Positions 27,484 to 37,715 of a stretch of DNA of 64,000 nt are shown piece after piece; the first letter of the stretch is position 1; the number at the start of each line of letters is the position of its first letter. The position numbers and the translations under genes are program-made. Origin of the DNA: Ureibacillus galli (GTDB lineage Bacteria; Bacillota; Bacilli; Bacillales_A; Planococcaceae); contig NZ_JACSQA010000002.1 in assembly GCF_014836845.1 (NCBI RefSeq), positions 118,843-182,842 of the forward strand, given 5' to 3'. The notes under the pieces were generated by a model. That model worked only from the letters and a program-made list of their open reading frames with translations. It did no database searches and was not told the origin of the DNA.

Positions 27484-27598
27484 AAAAAAACGCTCCACCT
27501 GCAATGGTTTGCAGGGGGAGCGTGTCATTTATCACGGTCAATCTCCATTTTTAATGGAGCCCAAGTAAAAGATTATATGGAACGATTAAAGAAGTCAA
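27484..27598 (-). promoter_or_regulatory. pyrG promoter and attenuator leader
   Basis: Minus-strand TTGACT (27593-27598) and TATAAT (27572-27577) are 15 bases apart. The transcript would begin near GGGCTC (27557-27562). A terminator, CGCTCCCCCTGCA pairing with TGCAGGTGGAGCG (one mismatch) and followed by seven T residues, lies at 27484-27522, still about 215 bp before pyrG. A GGGC start and a C/U-rich 5' terminator arm are the hallmarks of reiterative-transcription attenuation known for B. subtilis pyrG, which responds to CTP. Confidence 0.75.
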
Positions 27599-27631
27599 GA
27601 CCTTTAAACTAAAAGAGAAAAATTAGAAAAT

Positions 27632-28201
27632 TTATTTTTCTTCTTCTTCGTCGTCGATGTCATCTTCAACTTCATCATCAATGATAAACCCATCTTCTTC
27701 ATCAATGATCTCATCATCGATATCCGCATCAACATCTACTTCGTCAATGCTATCGATTTCTTCTTCAACGAAATCTAAATCTTCTTCCTCGTCTTCGTCC
27801 ACTTCATCATCAACGAATTCTTCGAAGTCTTCCTCAAAGACTAAATCATCTTCATCAACAATTAAGTCTTCTTCTTCTTCATCAATAACTGCTTTCGATT
27901 TACGTTTACGAGCTTTAACAGTTGGTGCTGTTTCCTCTTCAATCGTTTCGACTTTATACCACTCACGAAGACCCCATGCATTTTCATGGTTTAAAAGGAA
28001 ACGGCCATCGATATTCATATCTGTATAGAATTGTACTAGTCTATTTTGAATTTCTTCATCCGATAAACCATTTAAATTTTGGATTTCTTTTAGTAAATCT
28101 GCAAATACGATCGGTGTTTTACTCTCTTCTAAAATTGCATAAGCTAAGTCAATTAACGATTCTTCTGCTAATTGTTCTTTTGTCATTTCACGAATATCCA
28201 A
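27632..28201 (-). CDS. rpoE: RNA polymerase delta subunit RpoE
   Basis: Delta subunit of RNA polymerase, 189 residues. A folded N-terminal HARE-type domain (about 1-90, with QFYTDMNIDGRFL and WGLREWY) is followed by a very acidic, unstructured Asp/Glu tail. The start is taken as TTG at 28201: AAAGGA lies ten bases upstream, and from there the protein lines up with the first residues of B. subtilis RpoE. An ATG eight codons upstream has no ribosome binding site. Confidence 0.93.
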   Translation of the reverse strand: MDIREMTKEQLAEESLIDLAYAILEESKTPIVFADLLKEIQNLNGLSDEEIQNRLVQFYTDMNIDGRFLLNHENAWGLREWYKVETIEEETAPTVKARKRKSKAVIDEEEEDLIVDEDDLVFEEDFEEFVDDEVDEDEEEDLDFVEEEIDSIDEVDVDADIDDEIIDEEDGFIIDDEVEDDIDDEEEEK

Positions 28202-28492
28202 CCCGTGCACGTCCTTTCTATTCATAATGCAATCAATTGCGCCTCATCTTCACTGCATTCAAATTTACGATTATTTATGGAAAATATTCTTATTTTGTTA
28301 AAATCACAAATAAAGAACATTTTCAAAACGGTAACCGTAATACAATGAGAGACGGTATCTTTGTTCATCCTCTTAAAAATAAACTTTATATTTATCTTTA
28401 TATCATAACGAAGAGTATTTTACTGAACAAAGATTATACATATCTTAAGCATAATATCCATTATATACAAAGTGTTATACACTATGCTAGTT

Positions 28493-28654
28493 TCATTTAC
28501 TGTTTTTTATTTTATATATTTCTCGAATACCTAAATAAAACAGTACACCTGATAAAACAAGAAGTGGAATAGACCCTAACTGCTTATTGTACAAAAAGAA
28601 AGTTGCAATGAGACAGCCTAATATTATTATGTAATGTAAATATTGTTTAATCAA
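28493..28654 (-). CDS. Small two-helix membrane protein, 53 residues
   Basis: Short gene with a TTG start and the strong RBS AAGGAAGGG upstream. The predicted protein begins MIKQYLHYIIILG and has two hydrophobic helices (about 6-22 and 29-43) joined by LYNKQLGS, then a basic C-terminal tail EIYKIKNSK. No family is recognised. It lies between icmF and rpoE on their strand. The positive charges at both ends and the good ribosome binding site support a real gene. Confidence 0.65.
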   Translation of the reverse strand: MIKQYLHYIIILGCLIATFFLYNKQLGSIPLLVLSGVLFYLGIREIYKIKNSK

Positions 28655-28834
28655 TTGCAACCCTTCCTTTCTGTCCCATTCATTATAGCTAAATTTGAAA
28701 ATTTTGTGCAGTTATTACTACCATTTTTTATGGGAAATTTCCTTATCTAAACCATTTTAAGAAAATTTATGATAAAAGAAGTCTTTTTGCACTAAAAACT
28801 AGCTTAAAATAGGAAAAAAATAATTCTACTTACC

Positions 28835-28874
28835 TAAAAATAGCGCTTGCATGATAAACCTTTCTCGCAAGCGC
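28835..28874 (-). terminator. Terminator of icmF
   Basis: GCGCTTGC (28843-28850) pairs perfectly with GCAAGCGC (28867-28874); on the minus strand TATTTTTAGG follows. Confidence 0.8.
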
Positions 28875-28887
28875 CGATACATTATTC

Positions 28888-31800
28888 CTACATATTTCTT
28901 CTATATTGTCCCCCAACTTCATAAAGAGCTTTCGTTATTTGCCCTAGACTAGCTACCCGAACTGTTTCCATCAATTGCTCGAAAATATTTCCGCCGGATA
29001 AAGCAGTTTCTTTTAATTTATTTAACGATATTTCACATTCTTCTTTATGTCGTTCTTGGAAACTTTGTAAATTTTTAATTTGTAATTGTTTTTCTTCCTT
29101 CGATGCCCGTGCAATTTCCATACTATCAATCTCTTCAGCAGATGGAGGATTAGGGTTTAAATAAGTATTTACACCAACAATTGGTAGTTCTCCGGAATGT
29201 TTAAGATGTTCATAATACATTGACTCCTCTTGTATTTTGCCCCGTTGGTATTGGGTCTCCATCGCACCGAGAACGCCACCACGATCATTGATTCGTTCAA
29301 ATTCTTCTAAAACGGCTTGCTCTACTAAATCCGTTAACTCTTCTATAATAAATGCCCCTTGTAAAGGATTTTCGTTTTTGGATAAGCCATGTTCTTTTGT
29401 AATAATCATTTGAATAGCCATTGCTCTGCGTACTGATTCTTCAGTAGGCGTTGTAATCGCCTCATCATAGGCATTTGTATGAAGGGAATTACAATTATCT
29501 TGAAGGGCCATTAATGCTTGTAACGTTGTTCGAATATCATTAAAATCGATTTCCTGAGCATGCAAAGACCGTCCAGACGTTTGAACATGATATTTCAATT
29601 TTTGAGATCGTTCATTTGCACCATATTTATCGCGCATAACAATTGCCCATATTCGCCGAGCTACTCGACCAATAACCGTATATTCAGGGTCTAATCCATT
29701 GGAGAAGAAGAATGATAGATTAGGTGCAAAGTCGTCAATGTTCATTCCTCGACTTAAATAATATTCCACGTACGTAAAGCCATTAGCTAATGTAAAAGCA
29801 AGCTGAGAAATTGGGTTTGCCCCAGCTTCAGCGATGTGATAACCCGATATGGAAACGGAATAATAATTACGTACTTTGTGGTCAATAAAGTACTGCTGAA
29901 TATCTCCCATCATACGTAAAGCAAACTCCGTTGAGAAAATACATGTATTTTGACCTTGGTCTTCTTTTAAAATATCTGCTTGCACCGTTCCACGTACTAC
30001 TTGCAACGTTTTTTCCCGTACTTCAGTAAATTCTTCTAAAGTTAATGGTCGACCTAATTCTCCTTCTTTTCTTTGAACTTGTTGGTCTATTGCGGTATTC
30101 ATAAACATTGCTAAAATGATAGGTGCAGGACCGTTAATAGTCATAGAAACTGAAGTGGATGGTGCACATAAATCAAAGCCATCATATAATTTTTTCATAT
30201 CATCTAATGTACAGATACTAACGCCAGATTCTCCTACTTTTCCGTATATATCTGGTCGATAATCGGGATCTTCCCCGTATAAAGTTACGGAGTCAAATGC
30301 AGTAGAAAGACGTTTTGCATCGTCATCTTTAGATAAATAATGGAACCTTTTATTTGTACGTTCTGGAGTACCTTCTCCTGCAAACTGACGTTTTGGATCT
30401 TCCCCTTGTCTTTTAAACGGAAATACACCAGCTGTATAAGGAAATGCTCCTGGTACATTTTCAGCATATACCCAACGTAAAATTTCACCATAATCTTTGA
30501 ATTTAGGTAAAGCTACCTTCGGAATTTTTGTTCCAGATAAGGATGTTGTTTTAAGTAAAGTACGAATTTCTTTATCACGTATTTTTGTGACTAATTCATC
30601 ACCTGAATAATCTTCTTTTAGTTTCTCCCAATTTAAAAGAATTTGTTTCGACTCAGCAGACAATTCATTTCTAACCCCTTCTGCTAAAGATTGAAGGGAG
30701 GAAATAAGGACATCTTCCGGTGAGCTTTCTTTCAATTGAGCAATTGCGCCTTCTAGTTGATAGAGTTTTCTTCCTAATTCTACTTGATGGGCAGCTTGTT
30801 TGTGGTAATTACGAACTGTATCTACTATTTCTCTTAAGTAATAACGTCGGTCGTTTGGAATAATCACATCTTGTTTTTGTGTTTTAATAAACTGCTCATA
30901 TGACGTTTTCCAATTGTATCCACATTTTTCATTTATTTTAGATACAAGGGCAGCAAACAATGAATTTGTCCCTTTATCATTAAATTGACTTGCAATCGTG
31001 CCGTATACTGGCATTTTATCTAAGTCCAATGACCATAGTTCATGGGAACGTTGATATTGTTTTTGTACTTGTCGTAATGCATCTTCAGAGCCTTTCCGCT
31101 CAAACTTATTAATAACGATTAAGTCAGCATAATCGATCATATCAATTTTTTCTAATTGGGACGGGGCACCGAATTCGCTTGTCATGACGTACATCGATAG
31201 GTCTGTATATTTTGTAATCTCAGCATCCCCTTGACCTATACCGCTCGTTTCAACAATGATAAGATCATATCCAGCCGCTTTTACGATATCTAAAACATCT
31301 CCAATTGCGTTAGAAAGCTCTGTTCGTGAACCACGAGTTGCCAAACTTCTCATATAAACGCGATTATCAAAAATTGCATTCATTCGAATACGGTCACCGA
31401 GTAAAGCACCACCTGTTTTTTGCTTAGTTGGGTCTACTGAAATAATGGCAACCTTTTTTTCTGGAAATTCTCGTAAAAATCGTCGAATCAATTCATCAGT
31501 TAAAGATGATTTCCCTGCTCCACCAGTACCAGTAATCCCTAAAACAGGTGTCTTTTTTGATTTTTTCCTTGCTTCATTAATTAATTGAACCGTTTGCCCA
31601 TCTCCCCCAATTTCAGCAGCTGTAATTAAATTCGCTAAAATTTCTGGTGTATTGGTTGAGAGTTTATCGAGCAATTCGACATAGTTATCTTTCAAAGTAG
31701 AGAAATCGGCACCTTCTAATTGTTTATTAATCATACCTTGTAAACCAAGCTGCATCCCATCCTCAGGTGAAAAGATACCTGCGATTCCATATTCATGGAG

Positions 31801-32163
31801 TTCTTTTATTTCACGAGGTAAAATTACCCCTCCGCCACCGCCATAAATTTTAATATGCGGGGCACCTTTCTCCCTTAATAAATCATACATATATTTAAAG
31901 TATTCCATATGTCCACCTTGATAAGAAGATACCGCTATCGCTTGAGCATCTTCTTGAATCGCTGCATTGACAACCTCTTCCACCGAGCGATTATGTCCAA
32001 GATGGATTACTTCGGCTCCGCTTGCTTGTAGAATTCTTCGCATAATATTTACCGATACATCGTGACCATCAAATAAACTAGAAGCTGTCACAAATCGAAT
32101 ATGATGTTTCGGACGATAAACTCCCGGTTTTTGTGTCGGATGAACTTGTTCAACATTTACCAT
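28888..32163 (-). CDS. icmF: Fused isobutyryl-CoA mutase with G-protein chaperone, IcmF
   Basis: Adenosylcobalamin-dependent mutase of 1091 residues that interconverts isobutyryl-CoA and n-butyryl-CoA (some relatives use pivalyl-CoA). Order of domains: B12-binding domain (about 20-150, with DGHD at 32-35), MeaI-like GTPase (P-loop GTGGAGKSS at 212-220), then the substrate-binding mutase barrel ([40 protein letters not shown] regions). The fused order identifies IcmF rather than methylmalonyl-CoA mutase. ATG at 32163 has AAAGGGG eight bases ahead. It sits with acyl-CoA dehydrogenases; B12 uptake genes lie 8 kb away. Confidence 0.95.
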   Translation of the reverse strand: MVNVEQVHPTQKPGVYRPKHHIRFVTASSLFDGHDVSVNIMRRILQASGAEVIHLGHNRSVEEVVNAAIQEDAQAIAVSSYQGGHMEYFKYMYDLLREKGAPHIKIYGGGGGVILPREIKELHEYGIAGIFSPEDGMQLGLQGMINKQLEGADFSTLKDNYVELLDKLSTNTPEILANLITAAEIGGDGQTVQLINEARKKSKKTPVLGITGTGGAGKSSLTDELIRRFLREFPEKKVAIISVDPTKQKTGGALLGDRIRMNAIFDNRVYMRSLATRGSRTELSNAIGDVLDIVKAAGYDLIIVETSGIGQGDAEITKYTDLSMYVMTSEFGAPSQLEKIDMIDYADLIVINKFERKGSEDALRQVQKQYQRSHELWSLDLDKMPVYGTIASQFNDKGTNSLFAALVSKINEKCGYNWKTSYEQFIKTQKQDVIIPNDRRYYLREIVDTVRNYHKQAAHQVELGRKLYQLEGAIAQLKESSPEDVLISSLQSLAEGVRNELSAESKQILLNWEKLKEDYSGDELVTKIRDKEIRTLLKTTSLSGTKIPKVALPKFKDYGEILRWVYAENVPGAFPYTAGVFPFKRQGEDPKRQFAGEGTPERTNKRFHYLSKDDDAKRLSTAFDSVTLYGEDPDYRPDIYGKVGESGVSICTLDDMKKLYDGFDLCAPSTSVSMTINGPAPIILAMFMNTAIDQQVQRKEGELGRPLTLEEFTEVREKTLQVVRGTVQADILKEDQGQNTCIFSTEFALRMMGDIQQYFIDHKVRNYYSVSISGYHIAEAGANPISQLAFTLANGFTYVEYYLSRGMNIDDFAPNLSFFFSNGLDPEYTVIGRVARRIWAIVMRDKYGANERSQKLKYHVQTSGRSLHAQEIDFNDIRTTLQALMALQDNCNSLHTNAYDEAITTPTEESVRRAMAIQMIITKEHGLSKNENPLQGAFIIEELTDLVEQAVLEEFERINDRGGVLGAMETQYQRGKIQEESMYYEHLKHSGELPIVGVNTYLNPNPPSAEEIDSMEIARASKEEKQLQIKNLQSFQERHKEECEISLNKLKETALSGGNIFEQLMETVRVASLGQITKALYEVGGQYRRNM

Positions 32164-32246
32164 ACGTTTTTCCCCTTTCAAAACGTGTATATATAAAGGT
32201 CTATTCCTTTGTGTAAAATGTTCCCCTTTGTTTTAAAACATCGAAT

Positions 32247-32297
32247 GAAAACAACACCGCTTAGCGGTAACGCGTAACCGTAGCTATTAGCGGTGTT
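32247..32297 (-). terminator. Hairpin between the TetR gene and icmF
   Basis: AACACCGCT (32253-32261) pairs perfectly with AGCGGTGTT (32289-32297). Only a short T run (GTTTTC) follows, so read-through into icmF is possible. Confidence 0.6.
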
Positions 32298-32941
32298 TAA
32301 TTTGACTTTTCATCATATAAAATTCCCGATAAACACATTTTCGTTTGGGCAATTGTATAGTCATTAATTGTAAAATGTTTCTGTAAAGCCCATTTACGAA
32401 ATGCCCACGCTTGCCCTTGAACTACAATATGATTGGCTGCTAAATAAATATCATTATCGGTTATCATCATTTTTCCTGATTGCACACAATTTTTTAATAT
32501 TCTTTCAAACAACGAAACCATTTCTAATTCTTTATTGAGCACGTAAACTTGTGCATTTTTCGGTAATGTTTTTGTTTCCTGATACATAATGGTAAATTCA
32601 TCTACCATACTATCAATCAATAAAAAATACTGTTTAATTGCTTCTTTAAGTTCTTCAATTGTTCCAGAGCTTGTAGAAATTTGTGATAGCCGTTGCGTCA
32701 CTTGATTATAAATGTCATCACATACTAAATAGAGCACGTCCTCCTTTGTACGTATATATTCGTACAATGTCCCTATGCTAAATCCGGCAGCTTTAGCAAT
32801 TTCCCTTGTGGTCGCCCGATGAAAGCCCTTTTCTTTAAATAATTTCAGAGCTGCATTTACAATTTGTCTTCGGCGCATTTCAATTAGACTTTCATCTTTT
32901 ACAGATGATTTGACTAAAATTTTCTCGCTCTTTTCCGTCAT
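32297..32941 (-). CDS. TetR family regulator, FadR-like
   Basis: Transcription factor of 214 residues. The N-terminal helix-turn-helix (about 24-70) reads QIVNAALKLFKEKGFHRATTREIAKAAGFSIGTLYEYI-like, followed by a ligand-binding domain. B. subtilis FadR is a TetR protein released from DNA by long-chain acyl-CoA. This gene lies 3 bp after an acyl-CoA dehydrogenase gene and before icmF, so control of this cluster is the simplest guess. FadR-like palindromes occur before fadF and the thiolase gene. Orthology to FadR is not proved. Confidence 0.8.
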   Translation of the reverse strand: MTEKSEKILVKSSVKDESLIEMRRRQIVNAALKLFKEKGFHRATTREIAKAAGFSIGTLYEYIRTKEDVLYLVCDDIYNQVTQRLSQISTSSGTIEELKEAIKQYFLLIDSMVDEFTIMYQETKTLPKNAQVYVLNKELEMVSLFERILKNCVQSGKMMITDNDIYLAANHIVVQGQAWAFRKWALQKHFTINDYTIAQTKMCLSGILYDEKSN

Positions 32942-32944
32942 CGA

Positions 32945-34084
32945 TTATTTCGTAAGCATACGAGAGATTACTAATCGTTGAATCTCTTGTGTCCCTTCAT
33001 ATATTTGTGTAATTTTTGCATCACGCATATATCGCTCAACCGGATATTCTTTTGTATAACCATAACCACCAAAAATTTGTACCGCATCTGTAGTGACAGA
33101 CATTGCAGTATCACCTGCCATTAATTTTGCCATTGCCGATGCTTTACCATAAGGAAGATTGTTAGATTCTAACCACGCTGCTTGATAAGTTAATAGTCTT
33201 GAAGCTTCCACCGCTGTTGCCATGTCTGCTAATTTAAAAGATACCCCTTGATTCGCAGCAATTGGCTTACCAAATTGGACACGCTCTTTTGCGTAATCTG
33301 TCGCCGCATCTAATGCACCTTGCGCTATGCCGACAGCTTGTGCTGCGATCCCATTACGTCCACCGTCTAGCGTTTTCATAGCGATTACAAAGCCTTCCCC
33401 TTCTTGACCAAGTAAGTTTTCTTTTGGCACTCGACATTGATCAAAAACAATTTCAGTTGTCGGTGATGAACGAATTCCCAATTTCTTTTCTTTTTTCCCA
33501 ACAGAAAATCCAGGGAAACTCGACTCTACAATAAATGCACTTGTTCCTTTATGCTTTGATTCAGGATCAGTTACCGCAAAAACAACATAAGTATCAGCAA
33601 TTCCACCATTTGTAATAAATATTTTAGAACCGTTTAATACATATTCGTCTCCTTCTCGTTTAGCAGTTGTTTTCATCCCTCCTGCATCACTGCCAGAGCC
33701 TGCTTCAGTTAAACAATAAGCGCCAATTTTTTTTCCTTCTGCCATTGGACGGAGGTACTTTTGTTTTTGTTCTTCACTACCAAATTTATATATTGGCCAG
33801 CCTGCTAATGACGTATGGGCTGATAACGTTACACCAGTGGATGCGCAAACTCTGGATAATTCCTCAACAGCAATACAATACGCTAAGTAGTCAAAGCCGG
33901 CTCCACCATATTGTTCTGGCCATGGAATGCCTGTTAAACCGAGTTCGGCCATCTTATCCCAAATTTCACGATCAAAACGTTCTTCTTCATCCCGCTCTGC
34001 AGCAGATGGTGCAACTTCGTTTATAGCAAATTCCCGTATCATTTGTCTCAATTGTTCATGCTCTTCTGATAATTGAAAGTTCAT
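32945..34084 (-). CDS. acdA: Acyl-CoA dehydrogenase, AcdA type
   Basis: FAD-dependent acyl-CoA dehydrogenase of 379 residues for the first step of beta-oxidation, passing electrons to ETF. Family signatures are clear: [15 protein letters not shown] (FAD contact), [48 protein letters not shown] with the catalytic Glu. It is a close paralogue of the next upstream gene. acdA next to fadF and rpoE is the B. subtilis arrangement. Confidence 0.92.
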   Translation of the reverse strand: MNFQLSEEHEQLRQMIREFAINEVAPSAAERDEEERFDREIWDKMAELGLTGIPWPEQYGGAGFDYLAYCIAVEELSRVCASTGVTLSAHTSLAGWPIYKFGSEEQKQKYLRPMAEGKKIGAYCLTEAGSGSDAGGMKTTAKREGDEYVLNGSKIFITNGGIADTYVVFAVTDPESKHKGTSAFIVESSFPGFSVGKKEKKLGIRSSPTTEIVFDQCRVPKENLLGQEGEGFVIAMKTLDGGRNGIAAQAVGIAQGALDAATDYAKERVQFGKPIAANQGVSFKLADMATAVEASRLLTYQAAWLESNNLPYGKASAMAKLMAGDTAMSVTTDAVQIFGGYGYTKEYPVERYMRDAKITQIYEGTQEIQRLVISRMLTK

Positions 34085-34144
34085 TTTGTCATTTCCCCCA
34101 TTAACTTTTCATTGTTCTCATTTAGTAAATTTACCCTTTGTGTT

Positions 34145-35275
34145 TTATAACTGTTTACTGATAACAATTTTTTGTATTTCACTTGTGCCTTCATAAATTT
34201 CGGTTACTTTAGCATCTCTAAAATATCTTTCTACTGGATAATCCTTAGTAAATCCATAACCTCCAAATATTTGTACCGCTTCCGTAGCAACTTGAACAGC
34301 CGTTCTTGAAGCAAACAATTTCGCCATAGAAGCTTCTTTACCACAAGGTAATCCTAAGGAATGAAGATTGGCAGCTTTGAAAGTCAATAATTTTGCCGCC
34401 TCTACTGCTGTTGCCATGTCAGCTAATTTGAAACTTACCCCTTGATTTGAAACAATCGGCTTTCCAAATTGGATCCGTTCTTTTGCGTAATTCGTAGCAG
34501 CGTTCAATGCGGCTTCTGCAATACCTAAACTTTGTGCAGAAATTCCAATTCTCCCCGCATTTAAATTCGCAATGGCAATTTTAAAGCCTTCATTTTCAAC
34601 CCCTAATAGGTTTTCTGCTGGTACTTTCATATTTTCAAAGGTTAATTGAACTGTTTTAGAACCGTGAAGACCCATCTTTTTCTCATTTTTTCCAACATTA
34701 AAACCAGGTGTATCCTTTTCGACGATAAAAGCTGAAATCCCTCGGGAACCTTTTTCCGGGTTTGTGGATGCAAACACAATATAAACCTCTGCCTCTCCAC
34801 CATTCGTAATAAATACTTTGGATCCATTTAATACATAATGATCATCTTGTCTAATGGCTTTTGTTTTTAATGCTCCAGCGTCTGAACCTGCTTCAGGTTC
34901 AGTTAAACAAAAAGCACCTAAATATTCTCCCCTTGCTAATTTAGGAACATATTTTTCCTTTTGCTCCTCTGTACCAAAATAAAGAATAGGGTTCGTACCT
35001 ACAGAAGTATGAACAGAAAGTATAACCCCTACAACAGCACTTATTTTAGAGATTTCATTAATTGCTAGAATGTAAGAAGTAAAGTCCATCCCTGCACCAC
35101 CATACTTATTTGGTACAGTTATCCCCATTAGACCTAACTCTCCCATTTTTTTTAGAATCTCCCTCGGAAATTCCCCCTGCTCCATTTTTTCTACGAATGG
35201 CGCAATTTCAGTTTCCGCAAATTGACGAACCATATCGCGCAACATGATTTGTTCTTCATTAAAGTTAAGATTCAT
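34145..35275 (-). CDS. Acyl-CoA dehydrogenase, MmgC type
   Basis: Acyl-CoA dehydrogenase of 376 residues, a paralogue of the downstream Acd[34 protein letters not shown] and QIFGGYGFTKDYPVERYFRDAKVTEIYEGT. Substrate preference (short or branched chain) cannot be read from the sequence; the neighbouring thiolase and dehydrogenase suggest an mmg-like set. ATG at 35275 is chosen because AGGAGG (35281-35286) lies just upstream; the in-frame extension of nine residues runs into the preceding gene. Confidence 0.9.
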   Translation of the reverse strand: MNLNFNEEQIMLRDMVRQFAETEIAPFVEKMEQGEFPREILKKMGELGLMGITVPNKYGGAGMDFTSYILAINEISKISAVVGVILSVHTSVGTNPILYFGTEEQKEKYVPKLARGEYLGAFCLTEPEAGSDAGALKTKAIRQDDHYVLNGSKVFITNGGEAEVYIVFASTNPEKGSRGISAFIVEKDTPGFNVGKNEKKMGLHGSKTVQLTFENMKVPAENLLGVENEGFKIAIANLNAGRIGISAQSLGIAEAALNAATNYAKERIQFGKPIVSNQGVSFKLADMATAVEAAKLLTFKAANLHSLGLPCGKEASMAKLFASRTAVQVATEAVQIFGGYGFTKDYPVERYFRDAKVTEIYEGTSEIQKIVISKQL

Positions 35276-35285
35276 GATGTCCTCC

Positions 35286-36140
35286 TCAATCTTCATAAAC
35301 ATAGAAGCCGCGGCCTGTCTTTCTTCCTAACCAACCTGCTGCAACATATTTACGAAGAAGTGGACAAGGGCGATATTTACTATCTCCTAAACCTTCGTGT
35401 AAAATTTCCATAATATATAGACAAGTATCTAAGCCAATAAAATCTGCTAAAGTGAGAGGACCCATTGGATGATTCATTCCAAGCTTCATCACATCATCGA
35501 TTGCTTCTTTAGTTGCAACCCCTTCATAAAGGGCATAAACCGCCTCATTAATCATTGGTAGCAATATACGGTTGGAAATAAAACCTGGGAAATCATTTAC
35601 TTCTACCGGTGTTTTGCCAAGTTGATGAGTCATTTGCTCAACGGTTTTATATACTTCGTCTGCTGTTGCAAGACCACGGATTATTTCTACAAGTTTCATA
35701 ACCGGAACAGGATTCATAAAATGCATGCCAATTACTTTTTCCGGTCTTTCCGTTACAGCAGCAATTTCTGTAATTGGTAATGAAGACGTATTTGTCGCAA
35801 AAATAGCATGTTTAGGAGCTATTGCATCAAGTTCCTTAAAAATCGTTTGTTTAATATCCATATTTTCGGTAGCTGCTTCAATAATTAAATCTGCATCAAA
35901 GGCATCCTTTAAATCTAATGACATGGTGATTCGATTTAAAATCGCTTCCTTTTCTTCTTCTGTTTTTCTACCCTTTTCGACATCCCTTGTTAAATTTTTT
36001 GCAATCACTCGAAGTCCTCGTTCAAAAAACTCTTGTTTCATATCATTAAGCTTCACTTCAAACCCTGCTTGAGCAATGACTTGGGCTATCCCCGAACCCA
36101 TTTGTCCTGCACCAACAACCATCACCTTTTGAATCGTCAT
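35286..36140 (-). CDS. mmgB: 3-hydroxybutyryl-CoA dehydrogenase, MmgB type
   Basis: NAD-dependent dehydrogenase of 284 residues oxidising 3-hydroxyacyl-CoA. The Rossmann motif [14 protein letters not shown] is at residues 8-21, the catalytic His is in [18 protein letters not shown], and the C-terminal dimerisation domain ends in [11 protein letters not shown]. Its stop codon adjoins the ribosome binding site of the acyl-CoA dehydrogenase gene, so the two are translated from one message. Confidence 0.92.
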   Translation of the reverse strand: MTIQKVMVVGAGQMGSGIAQVIAQAGFEVKLNDMKQEFFERGLRVIAKNLTRDVEKGRKTEEEKEAILNRITMSLDLKDAFDADLIIEAATENMDIKQTIFKELDAIAPKHAIFATNTSSLPITEIAAVTERPEKVIGMHFMNPVPVMKLVEIIRGLATADEVYKTVEQMTHQLGKTPVEVNDFPGFISNRILLPMINEAVYALYEGVATKEAIDDVMKLGMNHPMGPLTLADFIGLDTCLYIMEILHEGLGDSKYRPCPLLRKYVAAGWLGRKTGRGFYVYED

Positions 36141-36190
36141 ATATTATCCCCCATTATGTTCGAACGTTTTTTCTATATAAAATCATCATG

Positions 36191-37384
36191 TTATTGTTTT
36201 GGTACTTCTATCATGATGGCATCTCCTTGACCACCACCTGAACAAATTGCTGCAATACCAATACCTCCGCCACGACGTCTTAATTCATATGCTAAAGTTA
36301 AAATAATTCTCGCGCCCGATGCTCCAATTGGATGACCTAAAGCTACTGCACCACCATTAACATTGACTTTTGCTGAATCCAAACCAGCAATTTGGTTGCT
36401 CACTAATGCTACAGCAGCAAAAGCCTCGTTAATTTCAATTAAATCAATATCATCCACAGATTTTTGCGTTTTCTTTAGTAACTCTTTAATGACAATACCT
36501 GGCGTTTGAGGGAAGTCCTTTGGTTCCACTCCAACTTCTGCATGCCCTAATACATAAGCAAGAGGCTTACGACCTTCTCGATTCGCTCGATCCTCGCTCA
36601 TTAACACAAGAGCACATGCCCCATCATTCACCCCAGGCGCATTTCCTGCTGTAATTGTTCCATCCTTGTCGAACGCCGGTTTCAATTTTGATAACGCTTC
36701 CATAGTTGTATCTTTTCGAGGTGCTTCATCTTCTTGAATAGTTGTTATCTCCCCTTTACGACCCTTAATTTCAATCGGGACAATCTCTTCAGCAAATTTT
36801 CCTTCTTCTATCGCTTTTATAGCTAATTGATGACTACGAACTGCCCATTCGTCTTGTACTTCACGAGAAATATCAAACGTATTCGCTGTTTCATTTCCGT
36901 AAGTGCCCATATGAACATTATTTGGATGAAATGCGCAAGAAAGTCCATCGTATACCATACCATCAACTAATTTCGCATCCCCCATTCGAAGCCCCCATCG
37001 TCCTTTTGGTAAATAGTAAGGTGCATTGGACATAGACTCCATACCACCTGCAACGATCACTTCTTCTTCTCCCAATCGAATAAGTTGATCGGCTAGTGTG
37101 ACACTTCTCATCCCGGAAGCACAAACTTTATTTATTGTCTCTGTTTTCACATTGTAGGGAATTCCAGCTTTTGAGGCAGCTTGCCTTGAAGGAATTTGAC
37201 CTTGCCCCCCTTGTAAAACAGTACCCATAATCACTTCTTGTACTTCATCTGGTTGAATACTTGCTTTTTGTAATGCTGATTGAATAGCTGTTCCCCCAAG
37301 ATCACTTGCTGAAAGAGATGCAAGTGAACCTCCAAATTTACCAAACGGTGTTCTTGCTCCTTCTAAAATAACTGATTTACTCAA
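36191..37384 (-). CDS. mmgA: Acetyl-CoA acetyltransferase (thiolase), MmgA type
   Basis: Thiolase of 397 residues. The acyl-carrying Cys is in [29 protein letters not shown] carries the catalytic His, and the second Cys is in [11 protein letters not shown]. It may make acetoacetyl-CoA or cleave ketoacyl-CoA in beta-oxidation. It is the first gene of the thiolase-dehydrogenase-dehydrogenase run, with a FadR-like palindrome upstream. Confidence 0.93.
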   Translation of the reverse strand: MSKSVILEGARTPFGKFGGSLASLSASDLGGTAIQSALQKASIQPDEVQEVIMGTVLQGGQGQIPSRQAASKAGIPYNVKTETINKVCASGMRSVTLADQLIRLGEEEVIVAGGMESMSNAPYYLPKGRWGLRMGDAKLVDGMVYDGLSCAFHPNNVHMGTYGNETANTFDISREVQDEWAVRSHQLAIKAIEEGKFAEEIVPIEIKGRKGEITTIQEDEAPRKDTTMEALSKLKPAFDKDGTITAGNAPGVNDGACALVLMSEDRANREGRKPLAYVLGHAEVGVEPKDFPQTPGIVIKELLKKTQKSVDDIDLIEINEAFAAVALVSNQIAGLDSAKVNVNGGAVALGHPIGASGARIILTLAYELRRRGGGIGIAAICSGGGQGDAIMIEVPKQ

Positions 37385-37473
37385 ATCCCCATCCCCTTTG
37401 TTTTGAATAAAAGTTTATAATCGTTCAGCTTTTGAGCTAACTTTATCAATTTAGTAGATTAAGAATCTCTAAT

Positions 37474-37491
37474 TGACTGAACGCTCGCTCA
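37474..37491 (+). promoter_or_regulatory. FadR-like operator upstream of the thiolase gene
   Basis: TGACTGAACGCTCGCTCA is an imperfect 18-bp palindrome with the TGA...TCA ends and spacing of the B. subtilis FadR site (TGAATGANTANTCATTCA). It lies about 90 bp upstream of mmgA. The 37385-37715 gap otherwise holds the fadF terminator. Confidence 0.55.
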
Positions 37492-37504
37492 ATTTATTTT
37501 TAAT

Positions 37505-37533
37505 AAAAAAGGGAGTCATTTAGAACTCCCCTT
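37505..37533 (-). terminator. Terminator of fadF
   Basis: GGGAGT (37511-37516) pairs with ACTCCC (37525-37530); on the minus strand six T residues follow. It separates the fadF unit from the thiolase operon. Confidence 0.8.
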
Positions 37534-37715
37534 TTCATCTTTAACTTTATTTTACAGAATACGAATTAATTATTCAATTTCAACTTTTCTAAAATTAATA
37601 TATTTCCTTAAAAATATCGTTAAATTCTTAGAAAAAACACGAATTTTGTTCGTTAATATCAGAAGGAGCCAATTGTAATCGACTACTATTTATCGCTTTT
37701 CATCGATGCATTCAG

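Noticed and set aside
27657-28028. Serine-rich plus-strand frame of 123 codons
   Set aside because: It is the mirror of the Asp/Glu-coding tail of rpoE; low complexity from codon bias, not a gene.
28237-28572. 111-codon plus-strand frame between rpoE and icmF
   Set aside because: No ribosome binding site and it overlaps the better-supported 53-codon minus-strand membrane protein gene.
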